DNA of 64,000 bases from UBA940 sp031548515 (GTDB taxonomy: Bacteria > Bacteroidota > Bacteroidia > Bacteroidales > Rikenellaceae), in contig JAVBRB010000017.1 of the NCBI GenBank assembly GCA_031548515.1, positions 49,241-113,240 of the forward strand. Direction: 5' to 3'. Positions within the stretch are counted from its first letter, which is position 1. Each line of letters opens with the position of its first letter. Below are positions 16,072-25,374 of this stretch, piece after piece. The position numbers and the translations under genes are program-made. The notes under the pieces were generated by a model. It did no database searches. It saw only the letters and a program-made list of their open reading frames with translations, and was not told the DNA's origin.

Positions 16072-17381
16072 AAAAGTGGTGGTTGTTTATTCTCGCTGTC
16101 CTGCCTTTTGCGGCGGCGGCTCAGGAAGGAGAAGAAATCCCGCGTCCGGCAGAGGCCAAGACCGGTTGGAACTTCGGCCCGCTGCCCGCCATAGGCTACA
16201 ACTCCGACCTGGGTTTCCAGCTCGGGGCGCTGTGCGATATTTTCTACTACGGCGACGGGTCGGTCTACCCGGGCTACCTGCACAAGTTCAACGTCGAGGC
16301 GTCGTACTATTTCAAGGGGTCGGGCGTATTCCATTTCTTCTACGACTCGAAATACCTGATCCCGAAGGTACGGCTGACCACGGCCGTCACCTACATGCCC
16401 AACCCCATAATGAATTTCTACGGCTTCAACGGCGCCGCTTCGCCATATGACGCCGATCTGGATAAGCAAAACGGCGTGGCTTTCTACAGCATGAAGCGCA
16501 ATTCGCTGCGTGTTCTGGCCGACTTCCAGGGCAACATCAAAGGGCCGCTGAACTGGGCGGCGGGGATGGCGTTCTGGTACTACAAGATCGGCGACGTGTC
16601 GCTGAAGAAGTATCGCGACAAGGCGGATTTTTCGCTCTACAACCTTTACCGGCAGTATGGGATAATCTTAGAGGACGAAGCCGCGGGTGGCTGCTATCTC
16701 GAACTGAAAGCGGGACTGGTAGTCGACACGCGCGACCATGAGGCGGCCCCTTCGCGCGGCATCTGGGCCGAGTTAATGGCCTACGGATCGCCCGACATGT
16801 TCCAGTCGAAAGGTCTCGCTTATCTGAAAGTGGCCGCGCATTTCCGCCATTATGTGCCGGTGTGGGAGGATAAAATCGTCTTTGCCTATCATCTGGCATA
16901 TCAGGGAACCGTGGCTGGCAACGCACCTTTCTACATGCAGACCAACATCACGACGCCCTACCTGCGGCAGGTCAATTCCGAAGGCCTCGGCAGTATCAAT
17001 ACCCTGCGCGGGATGCTCTACAATCGCATCGTGGGCGACGGAGTGGCTTGGGGCAACGCCGAATTCCGGTTTCGGATCGTGAAGTTCCGGCTTATCAAGC
17101 AGCAGTGGTACGTTGCGCTCAATCCCTTCTTCGACGCAGGGATGGTGGTGCAGCCGTATAGACTGGACGAGATGAAGGTTGCGGAAACTGCTTATGTGGC
17201 AGACGGTGGAAATTCGGGTCTCATATACAGTGGCCTCGACGAAAAGTTGCACATGAGCGCCGGACTTGGACTGAAACTCGTCATGAACCGCAATTTCATA
17301 GTTTCGGTGGAATGGGGCAAGCCCTTCGACAAACAGGACGGCAAATCCGGAATGAACATAGGGCTGAACTATATCTTTTGA
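16068..17381 (+). CDS. Omp85/BamA-type outer membrane beta-barrel protein
   Basis: From the ATG at 16068 the protein has 437 residues with a signal peptide (about 1-18, FAAAAQ). The rest is dominated by alternating aromatic/polar beta strands and ends in Phe (GLNYIF), as outer-membrane barrels do. The layout resembles the surface-antigen (D15) domain of Omp85 proteins without POTRA domains, including a GLGSINTLRGM stretch that fits the conserved RGY/RGF-like region. Such short proteins have no firm function. Translation is coupled to DUF1003 by the ATGA overlap. Confidence 0.75.
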   Translation: MKKWWLFILAVLPFAAAAQEGEEIPRPAEAKTGWNFGPLPAIGYNSDLGFQLGALCDIFYYGDGSVYPGYLHKFNVEASYYFKGSGVFHFFYDSKYLIPKVRLTTAVTYMPNPIMNFYGFNGAASPYDADLDKQNGVAFYSMKRNSLRVLADFQGNIKGPLNWAAGMAFWYYKIGDVSLKKYRDKADFSLYNLYRQYGIILEDEAAGGCYLELKAGLVVDTRDHEAAPSRGIWAELMAYGSPDMFQSKGLAYLKVAAHFRHYVPVWEDKIVFAYHLAYQGTVAGNAPFYMQTNITTPYLRQVNSEGLGSINTLRGMLYNRIVGDGVAWGNAEFRFRIVKFRLIKQQWYVALNPFFDAGMVVQPYRLDEMKVAETAYVADGGNSGLIYSGLDEKLHMSAGLGLKLVMNRNFIVSVEWGKPFDKQDGKSGMNIGLNYIF

Positions 17382-17514
17382 TATAGTTTAAGCCCGATCT
17401 CACCAACCGAAACGAACATCTGAGATACAAGCTAACCGATTGAGGTCCGGCAATCACTGCATAGCAGTGGCGGAATAATTGACTGGCTGGGGCAACATGG
17501 GAATGTAACCTATG

Positions 17515-17544
17515 TTGGTCTGAATTATATTTTGCATATATTTG
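17515..17544 (+). promoter_or_regulatory. Promoter of secreted protein gene (TTG-N19-TATATTTG)
   Basis: TTG at 17515-17517 and TATATTTG at 17537-17544 are spaced by 19 bases, a near-ideal Bacteroidota promoter. It gives a leader of about 80 bases. The rest of 17382-17514 shows only a short inverted repeat, CACTGCATAGCAGTG. Confidence 0.7.
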
Positions 17545-17633
17545 CAATTGAATCCGACATACAGCTTGTCGTCAGACCAGTTATTTGGTCGGTATGTAAA
17601 AGCAATAAACCATATAAACCAACATTACAGTCC

Positions 17634-18281
17634 ATGAAAAAAATCCTTATGCTGGCTTCGCTCTTACTGGTATGTGAGGTTATCGCCTATGCACAGGAAC
17701 CGGAAGCCGCACAGCCGAAACCGGCCGAACCTAAACTTGCCGATTTTGAAGTCGCCGAACCGAAAGCCACCATTAGTGAAACAGTCATTGGCGAGCCTGA
17801 ATTCATCGGAGAAGTGTTTGTGCTGTATCCCGACGGCTCGGCCTTTCAGCTTGAAAAAACGACTGTCCAATTCACCGCCAAACTCAGCGCCAGTGCTTAC
17901 ATCGTAGGGATCGGAAAGGCACGCACCCGGATAACCGTACCCGGCCCTTCTGCCGAAACGCGCATCCCCTCCTCGGATGAATTCCAGTTCATCATCAAAG
18001 CCGTGGACAACAACTCCGATCCTCTTTCGATCGTCGATATTTTCCGGTTCGACGTGACCAAGAAACAGCGTCAGGCAGAACTCGAATCGACCAGCACTTT
18101 CGGCGGCGGGAAATCGAACAACCTTGACTTCCTGCCGTTCACGGCGAAGAAGTATGGAACTTCGTCCTATCTTATCACGCTGAAGGAAAAACCTGCCGGC
18201 GAATTCGGAATCATCGTGCGTAATCCCAACGCCCTCGACGAAAGAAGCACGGTGGTTTCATCGTTCGCTATAGTCCAATAA
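17634..18281 (+). CDS. Secreted protein of unknown function
   Basis: The ATG at 17634 gives 215 residues: signal peptide (about 1-20, ending IAYAQ), a Pro/Glu/Ala-rich linker (21-60), then a beta-rich domain. Conserved-looking features are GKARTRITVPGPSAETR, FIIKAVDNNSDPLSIVDIFRF, a basic Lys-Lys-x-Arg-x-Ala-Glu-Leu turn and KKYGTSSYLITL. I have the impression of a common secreted Bacteroidales family but know no function. It stands alone, with a strong promoter and a terminator 20 bases after the stop. Confidence 0.8.
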   Translation: MKKILMLASLLLVCEVIAYAQEPEAAQPKPAEPKLADFEVAEPKATISETVIGEPEFIGEVFVLYPDGSAFQLEKTTVQFTAKLSASAYIVGIGKARTRITVPGPSAETRIPSSDEFQFIIKAVDNNSDPLSIVDIFRFDVTKKQRQAELESTSTFGGGKSNNLDFLPFTAKKYGTSSYLITLKEKPAGEFGIIVRNPNALDERSTVVSSFAIVQ

Positions 18282-18298
18282 AGGAGACTGACCTAGAT

Positions 18299-18329
18299 AA
18301 AAAACCCGGCCTCAACAGCCGGGTTTTTC
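18299..18329 (+). terminator. Rho-independent terminator
   Basis: AACCCGGC and GCCGGGTT form a stem around CTCAACA, followed by a T run. It is flanked by A and T runs, so it may act on both strands. Confidence 0.85.
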
Positions 18330-18727
18330 TTCATTCCATATATAACCGTTTTGTCAGAAAGGGTGATTGCGAAGTTTATTAAGAAGCCCGAACCACAACA
18401 TACTTAGCGTATGTGAGGATTTGACCTTCGGTCTTCCTCCTCGCGGCTCGACATGACATAGCCTGCAAGCAGTCTCTGTCTCCCTCCGCAGCGTCGGTTG
18501 GCTTCAAACATAACGAAGCAAATGTCCGTTGCTGCCGAATCTTCGACAGGGCAGCAGTTAGACGACGTTCGGCACAAAAAGAGGCTGTCCATAGGACAAC
18601 CTCTTTCTATTTATCAGTTTGTTAGAGTAGTGATTCTGCGACGTTGTCGATGAAAATTATAAGGGAGTTTACGTCCGTAAATGACCGAATAATTTTTGAG
18701 ACGAAGGAAGCCGAATCGCTGCTATAA
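18330..18727. other. 398-base gap without a gene downstream of gapA
   Basis: I find no convincing gene here. It contains the gapA terminator hairpin (18574-18605), a CATAC-TTAGC-GTATG inverted repeat near 18400, and TTTACG-TC-CGTAAA near 18675. Stretches at 18640-18720 look like a dispersed intergenic element. A short frame at 18404-18592 on the minus strand lacks any family signature. Confidence 0.5.
18574..18605 (-). terminator. gapA terminator
   Basis: On the minus strand AAGAGGTTGTCC and GGACAGCCTCTT pair over 12 bp (one G-U) with a 3-base loop, followed by TTTTTG. It lies 123 bases after the gapA stop. Confidence 0.75.
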
Positions 18728-19732
18728 CTAAACTGTTGCCATGTGCTGGATCAGTTCGACCACCTTATTCGAGTAACCCCATTCGTTGTCATACCACGAA
18801 ACGAGTTTCACGAAGTTGCCGTTGAGCGAGATACCTGCTTTGGCGTCGAATACCGAAGTGCGTGCTTCGCCGATGAAGTCCGAAGATACTACTTCGTCTT
18901 CAGTGTAGCCGAGGATACCTTTAAATTCGCCTTCAGCAGCAGCTTTGACAGCCTTGCAGATTTCGTCGTAGCTGGCAGCCTTCTCGAGACGGCAGGTCAG
19001 GTCGACAACCGATACGTCCAGCGTGGGAACGCGGAAAGCCATACCGGTCAGTTTGCCGTTGAGGGCGGGGATAACTTTACCCACAGCCTTTGCAGCGCCG
19101 GTCGATGACGGGATGATGTTGCCGGCGGCAGCACGGCCTCCGCGCCAGTCTTTTGCAGACGGACCGTCAACGGTCTTCTGGGTAGCGGTGGTAGCGTGAA
19201 CGGTGGTCATGAGACCTTCCACGATGCCGAATTTATCGTTGATGACCTTTGCCAATGGCGCAAGGCAGTTGGTAGTACACGATGCGTTCGAAACGATGGC
19301 TTCGCCTTTGTATGATTTGTTGTTTACGCCCATAACAAACATGGGGGTGTCGTCTTTCGAGGGAGCCGACATAACTACGCGTTTCGCACCGGCTTTGATG
19401 TGTGCTTCTGCAGTTTCCTTGGTGAGGAACAGACCGGTCGATTCAACGACATACTCTGCGCCCACAGCATCCCATTTCAGGTTTGCGGGATCCTTTTCAG
19501 CGGTTACGCGGATCGCCTTGCCGTTAACTACGAGGTTGCCGTCCTTAGCTTCGACGGTGCCTTTGAACTGGCCGTGTACGGTGTCGTACTTGAGCATGTA
19601 GACCATGTAGTCGACAGAGATAAGGTCGTTGATACCTACAATTTCCACTTCGTTAGCCTTTTCGCAGGCGGCGCGGAATACCAAACGGCCGATACGTCCG
19701 AAACCGTTGATACCAATTTTGATTTTACCCAT
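18728..19732 (-). CDS. gapA: Glyceraldehyde-3-phosphate dehydrogenase, type I
   Basis: The 334-residue protein has the N-terminal NAD-binding GINGFGRIGRLVFRA, the catalytic Cys in SNASCTTNCLAPL near residue 150, the ATQKTVDGPS substrate loop and the C-terminal SWYDNEWGYSNKV. It carries out the phosphorylating oxidation of glyceraldehyde 3-phosphate in glycolysis. Asp in INDL at the cofactor fold is compatible with NAD preference. It is monocistronic, with a good promoter and terminator, and its codon use looks highly biased, as expected for strong expression. Confidence 0.98.
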   Translation of the reverse strand: MGKIKIGINGFGRIGRLVFRAACEKANEVEIVGINDLISVDYMVYMLKYDTVHGQFKGTVEAKDGNLVVNGKAIRVTAEKDPANLKWDAVGAEYVVESTGLFLTKETAEAHIKAGAKRVVMSAPSKDDTPMFVMGVNNKSYKGEAIVSNASCTTNCLAPLAKVINDKFGIVEGLMTTVHATTATQKTVDGPSAKDWRGGRAAAGNIIPSSTGAAKAVGKVIPALNGKLTGMAFRVPTLDVSVVDLTCRLEKAASYDEICKAVKAAAEGEFKGILGYTEDEVVSSDFIGEARTSVFDAKAGISLNGNFVKLVSWYDNEWGYSNKVVELIQHMATV

Positions 19733-19864
19733 AACTAATTTTTTATTTTAAAATGATAATTCGTCTACCTCTTTAAAGCGAAAAAAGCCTCCCGCATATA
19801 TTCCACGGCCGCTGCCAGTCGCAAGAACTGAACCTGTCCGACCCGGCACCCCGTGCGAACCGTA

Positions 19865-19895
19865 CAAAATTAAGCAAACCATGCTTATTAAGCAA
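19865..19895 (-). promoter_or_regulatory. gapA promoter (TTG-N20-TAATTTTG)
   Basis: On the minus strand TTG at 19895-19893 and TAATTTTG at 19872-19865 are spaced by 20 bases. The leader is about 125 bases long. Confidence 0.65.
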
Positions 19896-19965
19896 GAGTT
19901 TAATTAAAAAATTTTAAAAACAGCAGCTCCGGATCCGAGAGCCACCATCCGGCGACTGTCCGGAC

Positions 19966-20739
19966 CTATCCTTTCAGGGTGATTTCCTTCATTTGCCGGG
20001 CCATCTCCGAGGCGAATACGAAATCGTTCAGTTCGGTATTGTCGGAGCGCATGATATCGTCTCTTGTGCCTTCCCACCACTTTTTACCCTCGTGTATGAA
20101 AACCACCTTGTCGCCGATACTCAGCACCGAGTTCATATCATGGGTGTTTATGATCGTCGTCATGTTGTATTCCCCGGTAATTTCGCTGATAAGGCGGTCT
20201 ATCACCCCCGACGTGATGGGATCGAGTCCCGAGTTAGGCTCGTCGCAGAAAAGATACTTAGGATTCATTACTATGGCGCGGGCGATTGCCACGCGCTTTA
20301 TCATCCCGCCGCTCAACTCCGACGGATAAAGATGATTTACATCTTTCAGCGCAACCCTGTCGAGGCAGAAATTCACCCTTTCGCGCTTTTCGGCCTCATT
20401 CTTACGGGTAAATAGGTCGAGCGGCAGGCGCACATTTTCTTCCACGGTCGATGAGTCGAGCAGGGCGCCTCCCTGGAAGATCATCCCCATCTCCTGGCGG
20501 ATGGCCTTCACTTCCTGGAAACCGAGCCGCGAAAAGCAGGTCTTGTCATACCATATCTCTCCGCCGTCTATCGGCAGCAAACCCACAAGACACTTCATCA
20601 ACACAGTTTTCCCCGACCCGCTGCGCCCGATTATCAGGTTGGTCCTGCCTTGTTTGAACGTCACGGAGATATCTTCGATGACAGTCCGTCCGTCGAAACT
20701 TTTTGTGATATGTTCGCCCTTTATCATATCAGCAGCCAC
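19966..20739 (-). CDS. ABC transporter ATP-binding protein, Mla type
   Basis: The 257-residue ATPase has Walker A GRSGSGKTVLMK near residue 36, a signature LSGGMIKRVAIARA near 142, Walker B YLFCDEPNSGLDP near 167 and the His switch NTHDM near 205. The sequence style (GGALLDSSTVEENV, SGLDPITSGVID) is that of MlaF, which drives phospholipid transport between the outer and inner membranes. It overlaps the permease gene by 16 bases, so the two are coupled. No MlaD-like substrate-binding gene lies within the pair here. Confidence 0.9.
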   Translation of the reverse strand: MAADMIKGEHITKSFDGRTVIEDISVTFKQGRTNLIIGRSGSGKTVLMKCLVGLLPIDGGEIWYDKTCFSRLGFQEVKAIRQEMGMIFQGGALLDSSTVEENVRLPLDLFTRKNEAEKRERVNFCLDRVALKDVNHLYPSELSGGMIKRVAIARAIVMNPKYLFCDEPNSGLDPITSGVIDRLISEITGEYNMTTIINTHDMNSVLSIGDKVVFIHEGKKWWEGTRDDIMRSDNTELNDFVFASEMARQMKEITLKG

Positions 20740-21470
20740 TGGGTGAGTATCAGGTTGAAAACGAGTATGGTGATGCAGCTTACAACGACGGCCTGGGTGC
20801 TCGAACGGCCCACCTCCAACGAATTGCCCTTGGCGTAATAGCCGTAGAACGACGATATTGAGGTTATAATGAACGCAAACACGGATATTTTAATGAGCGC
20901 ATATGTTATCGACCATGGCTTGAAGTCGAGGTGTATCCCTTCGATGAAGTCGCCGGGCATCATGATGCCGGTAAGGGCGGCTATCATGTAGCCGCCGGCA
21001 ACCCCGATAAGGATGCTGAGGATACAGAGGAACGGAAAGAAAACAACCGCCGCCACGATCTTGGGCAGGATAAGGTATCCTGCCGAATTGACACCCATCA
21101 GCTCCAGCGCATCGATCTGTTCGGTTATCCGCATGGTGCCGATCTCGGAAGCGATGCTCGACCCCACCTTACCGGCGAGGATCAGCGCCACCACCGTCGA
21201 CGAGAATTCCAGTATCATCACTTCGCGTGTGGCGTAGCCGATAAGGTATCGCGGAATGAACGCTGACTCCAGATTGATGGACATCTGTAACGCTACTACC
21301 GCCCCCATGAAGATCGAGATTATAGCCGTGATTATGATGGAGTTGTAGCCTATGGACTCCATTTCGAAGATGGTCCGCTTATAGTAGAGACGTGCCTTCT
21401 CCGGACGGGAAAAAACCTTCCCCATCAGTATGAAATACCTCCCTATCTCGGCTAAAAATCTCCTTATCAT
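20724..21470 (-). CDS. MlaE-family ABC transporter permease
   Basis: The 248-residue protein has about five to six membrane segments. The MlaE signature ASEIGTMRITEQIDALELMGVN is present near residue 110 (EQIDALE is the cytoplasmic coupling helix). It pairs with the downstream ATPase in lipid transport across the envelope. It begins 4 bases after the DUF4834 gene stop and ends inside the ATPase gene. Confidence 0.92.
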   Translation of the reverse strand: MIRRFLAEIGRYFILMGKVFSRPEKARLYYKRTIFEMESIGYNSIIITAIISIFMGAVVALQMSINLESAFIPRYLIGYATREVMILEFSSTVVALILAGKVGSSIASEIGTMRITEQIDALELMGVNSAGYLILPKIVAAVVFFPFLCILSILIGVAGGYMIAALTGIMMPGDFIEGIHLDFKPWSITYALIKISVFAFIITSISSFYGYYAKGNSLEVGRSSTQAVVVSCITILVFNLILTQWLLI

Positions 21471-21474
21471 GTCG

Positions 21475-21777
21475 TCAAATCTTCCGTTTCCTTTCCCTGG
21501 TCACCGTTTCCTCCGTTTCGATAATTTCCTCGAACTCTACGTAATCCCCCACGTTGCGGCTGATCTTTTTTTCAGTTGCAGTCCGCGTGCTTTCGATCAC
21601 CACATCTCCTTCACGTTTGCCTCTTGCCTGGCGCTGGGCTTCACGCTGCGCCTGTTTGGCGGCCCTGTTATATTCTTCGGTTCGCTTATTGAGCCAGTGG
21701 TTTACCGACGCCCGTAAAATCAATCCGATCAGCCAGAACGCAATGAGCGCGAAAAGCAGAAATGTCAGAAATCCCAT
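21475..21777 (-). CDS. DUF4834-type small membrane protein
   Basis: The protein has 100 residues: one N-terminal membrane helix (about 3-22), a strongly basic, Gln/Arg-rich stretch (about 30-60) and an acidic tail (DYVEFEEIIETEE) ending RKRKI. This is the DUF4834 layout known only from Bacteroidota, with no known function. It is the first gene after its own -7 element and is immediately followed by mlaE-mlaF, so it may be an accessory of that transporter. Confidence 0.8.
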   Translation of the reverse strand: MGFLTFLLFALIAFWLIGLILRASVNHWLNKRTEEYNRAAKQAQREAQRQARGKREGDVVIESTRTATEKKISRNVGDYVEFEEIIETEETVTRERKRKI

Positions 21778-21802
21778 CGAAGATCAAACTTTTATCAGTT
21801 TA

Positions 21803-21810
21803 CAAAGATA
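21803..21810 (-). promoter_or_regulatory. -7 promoter element before DUF4834-mla genes
   Basis: TATCTTTG on the minus strand, 25 bases before the DUF4834 ATG, in an 86-base gap after the BT_3928-like gene. It gives the three downstream genes a separate promoter. Confidence 0.55.
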
Positions 21811-21863
21811 ACGCTTTTCCGGTTATAACGTCCCGATGACGGATTTAGTACGGGAGTTCACTG

Positions 21864-23009
21864 TTACCTGATATCGCGGCAGTTCTTCTTGTCGGTGATG
21901 ATCCCCCCGTCCAACACGACCATGCCGGTAGTGGCGCGCAGCATCGTTATCATCGTGGTGGCGTCGACATTATAGAGTACCACCGGGCCTGACTTACCGA
22001 AATCGGCGGTTTCTCCCGGCGAAATCGGCGACGCAGTTATCAACACCGCTTTCGCACCCTCGGCGGCGGCCCTGTCGACAATTTTCCCGAACCTTTCGGC
22101 GCAACCCGGTTTTATCTTATCTAGTTTCACGGCGCTAAGGATATAAACCCGCCCCGGATAACCCACTATCTCCCGGGTGGCGTCGCCTTCGGAATTGAAC
22201 ACGGCGAACTCGCGCAACGCCACATCTGGAGCGAAACCTCCGCTTTCGGCCTGTTCTACGAATTCCCAGCGCGTCGCGTCATACCATGTGGTATCCGAAA
22301 CCCCGAACTCGTGCAGCGAGCCATCATTAAGGTCCCGGTACACCAGTTTCACATCTTCCTGGATCACATCGCCGCCGTAAATAGCATCATACAGGTTAAT
22401 ACCCTTTTTGTAGGGCAGGAAATCAATCAGCGGCAGGTGGTAGTAGCAATGCGCGCCGATTCCCCCCGCAATACAGGCGAAAAGCATCGTGCAAACCCAT
22501 TCCTTCCTGCTGACCAGGAAGAATGCCAGGGTCTTCCGCGCATTCAGATATACGATGACAGCCAGAGCCAGCAGCACCACGTTCTTGGCGAACGACGCCC
22601 ACGGCGACATTTTAAGCGCATCGCCGAAACAACCGCAGTCTTCAACCGGCATCCACGTCGCGGAAAGGAACGTCAGTATCGTGAAAAACGTCATTATCGC
22701 CACCGCAAAGATGGATATGAGCCGTGTTTTAATCTTGAAGACCATCATCAGCCCCATCATCAGTTCCGCCGCGCAGAACCAGATCGCGAAACCGAACCGG
22801 TAATTGTTCAGCGTCTCGAATCCATACGTATTAAGGTATTCCGTTATTTTGATGGCGGTACCCCACGGGTCGACAGTCTTCACGAACCCCGAAAACACAA
22901 ACGCCAACCCGAAAACGATCCGGCAAACGTCTGCAACGGTATTTTTTGTTTTCCTGTCCATCTTTTGCTTCTTTTCAACCTTTTTCACGAGGGAAAGCGG
23001 AAAAGCCAT
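21864..23009 (-). CDS. BT_3928-like DoxX/MauE-type membrane protein
   Basis: The protein has 381 residues. The N-terminal part has four to five membrane segments of DoxX/MauE type (VFGLAFVFSGFVKTVDPWGTAIK near 30, and CGCFGDAL near residue 125, a Cys pair typical of MauE-like proteins). From about residue 190 a soluble domain faces outside. This is the Bacteroidota BT_3928 family; function is unknown, though the Cys pair suggests a link to disulfide or redox chemistry. Its start shares one base with the tmk stop (TAATG). A later start at 22961 is possible. Confidence 0.85.
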   Translation of the reverse strand: MAFPLSLVKKVEKKQKMDRKTKNTVADVCRIVFGLAFVFSGFVKTVDPWGTAIKITEYLNTYGFETLNNYRFGFAIWFCAAELMMGLMMVFKIKTRLISIFAVAIMTFFTILTFLSATWMPVEDCGCFGDALKMSPWASFAKNVVLLALAVIVYLNARKTLAFFLVSRKEWVCTMLFACIAGGIGAHCYYHLPLIDFLPYKKGINLYDAIYGGDVIQEDVKLVYRDLNDGSLHEFGVSDTTWYDATRWEFVEQAESGGFAPDVALREFAVFNSEGDATREIVGYPGRVYILSAVKLDKIKPGCAERFGKIVDRAAAEGAKAVLITASPISPGETADFGKSGPVVLYNVDATTMITMLRATTGMVVLDGGIITDKKNCRDIR

Positions 23010-23689
23010 TACAATATATCTCCTATATCGGATAATATTTTCTGGAATATGACGTCGGGCGGAAGTATCTTGCCGTCGGGGCCACCACAGTGAATAATCT
23101 TGAGCGTTGGATCGGTTTCGGCGGCATTGAGGTAAACTTCGCGCACGCGGCGCTGCAGGTCAAGCGACGATTCGTGTATGTCTCGGGCACCTTTGAGGTA
23201 TTCGCGATCTTTACCTTTCCGCTGCGCCGCGAGCCTTTCTTCGGTAAAGCGGAACGGCACGTCGAGGAACAGCGAAACGTCGGGATGCGGTAGTCCGTAA
23301 ACGCGGTATTCGAGGTTTTCGATCCACTCTTTTAGTTCTCTGCGCTTTTCAGGATCGTCGACTTTTGCACACTGAAACCCGATATTGGAATAGACATAAC
23401 GGTCGAGAAATACGAACCGCCCTTCCTCCAGCCATTCTTCGAGCATGGGACCTGCTTCGGCCCTGTCGCCGGCGAACAGCAGCGCCACTTTATACGGATC
23501 CACCTGGTCTTGCTCGCCGAAATCGCCACGCAGGAAACGCGCAATGAGTTCCCCGTAGACAGGCGTTTCGGTCCTTGGGAAATGCATGAATTCGGTCATA
23601 TGCCCCATTGTCGAGGCAAGGTTCCGCAGCAGGTTGAGCTGTGTAGATTTTCCGGCTCCGTCGAGCCCTTCAAGAACTATAAGAGGCAT
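23009..23689 (-). CDS. tmk: dTMP kinase
   Basis: The 226-residue protein starts MPLIVLEGLDGAGKSTQ with a P-loop at 8-15. It has the DRY motif (FLDRYVYSN near 98) that binds dTMP, and the lid region rich in Arg/Lys near 150-165. It phosphorylates dTMP to dTDP for DNA synthesis. It lies 9 bases after sufS and is coupled to the BT_3928-like gene in a housekeeping run. Confidence 0.95.
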   Translation of the reverse strand: MPLIVLEGLDGAGKSTQLNLLRNLASTMGHMTEFMHFPRTETPVYGELIARFLRGDFGEQDQVDPYKVALLFAGDRAEAGPMLEEWLEEGRFVFLDRYVYSNIGFQCAKVDDPEKRRELKEWIENLEYRVYGLPHPDVSLFLDVPFRFTEERLAAQRKGKDREYLKGARDIHESSLDLQRRVREVYLNAAETDPTLKIIHCGGPDGKILPPDVIFQKILSDIGDIL

Positions 23690-23698
23690 TGTCTAATT

Positions 23699-24925
23699 TT
23701 ATTTTCGTAACATACCAACGGCCTTGCACACTCCTCGGGCAAGAGCTTCGACCTCTTCTGCAGTATTGTACATTGCAAATGACGCACGGCACATGCCGGT
23801 AAGGCCATAATGCGACATTAGCGGTTCGGCGCAGTGTGTTCCCGTGCGTATGGCTATGCCCTGCTTGTCGAGGATCATCCCCATGTCGTATGGATGCACC
23901 CCTTCGACCGTAAACGAAAGTATCGGGGCTTTGCCCGGCACGGTTCCGTAGATGCGCAGGCCGTCTATTACAGACAGCTCCGACATCGCCACATCGAGCA
24001 ACGAGTGTTCGTGGCATTCTATTTCATGCCGGTCGAACTCCTGAACGTAGCGTATGGCCTCGGCCATCCCGACTGCGCCGATATAGTTGGCCGTCCCGGC
24101 TTCGAATTTAAGAGGCAGTTCCGCGTAGGTCGTTCTGGCGAAAGTGACGGTCGCGACCATGTCGCCTCCGCCCATGAACGGCGGCATGCGGTCCAGAAGA
24201 TCGCGTTTACCGTAGAGTACCCCTATTCCGGTCGGACCGTAGAGCTTGTGCCCCGAAAAGGCGTATATATCGCAATCCATATCCTGCACGTCCGCCACGC
24301 CGTGGACAATGCCCTGGCAGCCGTCGACCACAACCACAACCCCATGGTCATGCGCTATTTCTGCAACTTTTTTGACATCGGGGCAGGTTCCCAAAACATT
24401 GGAGCATTGGGTTACGGCAAGTACCCGCGTCCGTTCGTCTATCAGTTCCGCCAGCCGTTCCGTCTCCAGCCGTCCCTCATCCGTGAACGGCAGGACGCGC
24501 AATTGTGCCCCTTTGCGTTCGCACATCATTTGCCACGGGACGATATTGGAGTGGTGTTCCATTTCGCTCACCACCACATTGTCGCTCTCTTTTATCAGCA
24601 GTTCGGCGAGGCTGTATGCGGCAAGGTTCAGCGCGGCTGTCGCTCCGCTTGTAAAAACTATCTCCTCACGGCTCTCCGCCGCGATAAATTCGCGCACCGT
24701 TTCACGCGCCGCTTCATACAGGGCGGTGCTCTCTTCAGACAGGTAATGCACCCCGCGGTGGATATTGGCATTTAACTCACGGTACATCATTCCCACGGAT
24801 TCGAGCACGCGCAGGGGCTTCTGCGCTGTAGCCGCATTGTCCAAATAGACCAGCGTACGCCCGTAAACCTCGCGCGACAGGATCGGAAAATCCTTCCTTA
24901 TTCCGTTGATGTCGAATATTCTCAT
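23699..24925 (-). CDS. sufS: Cysteine desulfurase SufS
   Basis: The 408-residue PLP enzyme (group II) has YLDNAATAQKP near 28, EMEHHSNIVPW near 120, the PLP Lys in AFSGHKLYGPTG near 225 and the catalytic Cys in RTGTHCAEPL near 360. It takes sulfur from cysteine for Fe-S cluster assembly. In many Bacteroidota sufS sits with sufBCD; here sufBCD lies 9 kb away on the other strand (34394-38050). No SufE is seen in the window. Confidence 0.95.
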   Translation of the reverse strand: MRIFDINGIRKDFPILSREVYGRTLVYLDNAATAQKPLRVLESVGMMYRELNANIHRGVHYLSEESTALYEAARETVREFIAAESREEIVFTSGATAALNLAAYSLAELLIKESDNVVVSEMEHHSNIVPWQMMCERKGAQLRVLPFTDEGRLETERLAELIDERTRVLAVTQCSNVLGTCPDVKKVAEIAHDHGVVVVVDGCQGIVHGVADVQDMDCDIYAFSGHKLYGPTGIGVLYGKRDLLDRMPPFMGGGDMVATVTFARTTYAELPLKFEAGTANYIGAVGMAEAIRYVQEFDRHEIECHEHSLLDVAMSELSVIDGLRIYGTVPGKAPILSFTVEGVHPYDMGMILDKQGIAIRTGTHCAEPLMSHYGLTGMCRASFAMYNTAEEVEALARGVCKAVGMLRK

Positions 24926-24941
24926 TTACCGCACAATATCT

Positions 24942-25373
24942 TTATACGCCGTAATACCCGGCGAGGTAAAAATCCTCTTTCGCTCGCATCTGCACCTGTT
25001 GTTTCAGTGTTTTGTCACCGTAACCGCACAAGTGTAGCACCCCGTGTACAAGTACCCTGCGCATTTCGACTACGGGTGCGACGCCCAGTCCGGCGGCATT
25101 GTCTGCTACGGTTCCGGGATCGATAAAAATGTCGCCGCTGACTGTTTTACGCCCTTCAAGGTCGCTGTAGTCGAACGTTATTACATCCGTACGGTAATCG
25201 TGTCCCAGAAACTGCCGGTTTATCTCCAGATGCCGCTCCGGCGAACAAAAAATATAGTTGACCGGCCCCAACCTGAATCCCTCGTTCTCAACGCAGCGAC
25301 ATATCCATTGCGCCGTCCTGCCTTTTGCAGCCAGACGGAAATCGGTTCCGTCGTTATGGTATTTTACCGCCAT
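24942..25373 (-). CDS. ybeY: Endoribonuclease YbeY
   Basis: The 143-residue protein has the HGVLHLCGYGDKT metal site near residue 112. The family motif is HGxLHLxGYDH; two His are present and the third His position reads Asp/Lys, as I recall for other Bacteroidota. YbeY acts in 16S rRNA 3'-end maturation and ribosome quality control. It is 16 bases before sufS and 1 base after the EnvC-like gene. Confidence 0.92.
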   Translation of the reverse strand: MAVKYHNDGTDFRLAAKGRTAQWICRCVENEGFRLGPVNYIFCSPERHLEINRQFLGHDYRTDVITFDYSDLEGRKTVSGDIFIDPGTVADNAAGLGVAPVVEMRRVLVHGVLHLCGYGDKTLKQQVQMRAKEDFYLAGYYGV

Positions 25374-25374
25374 A

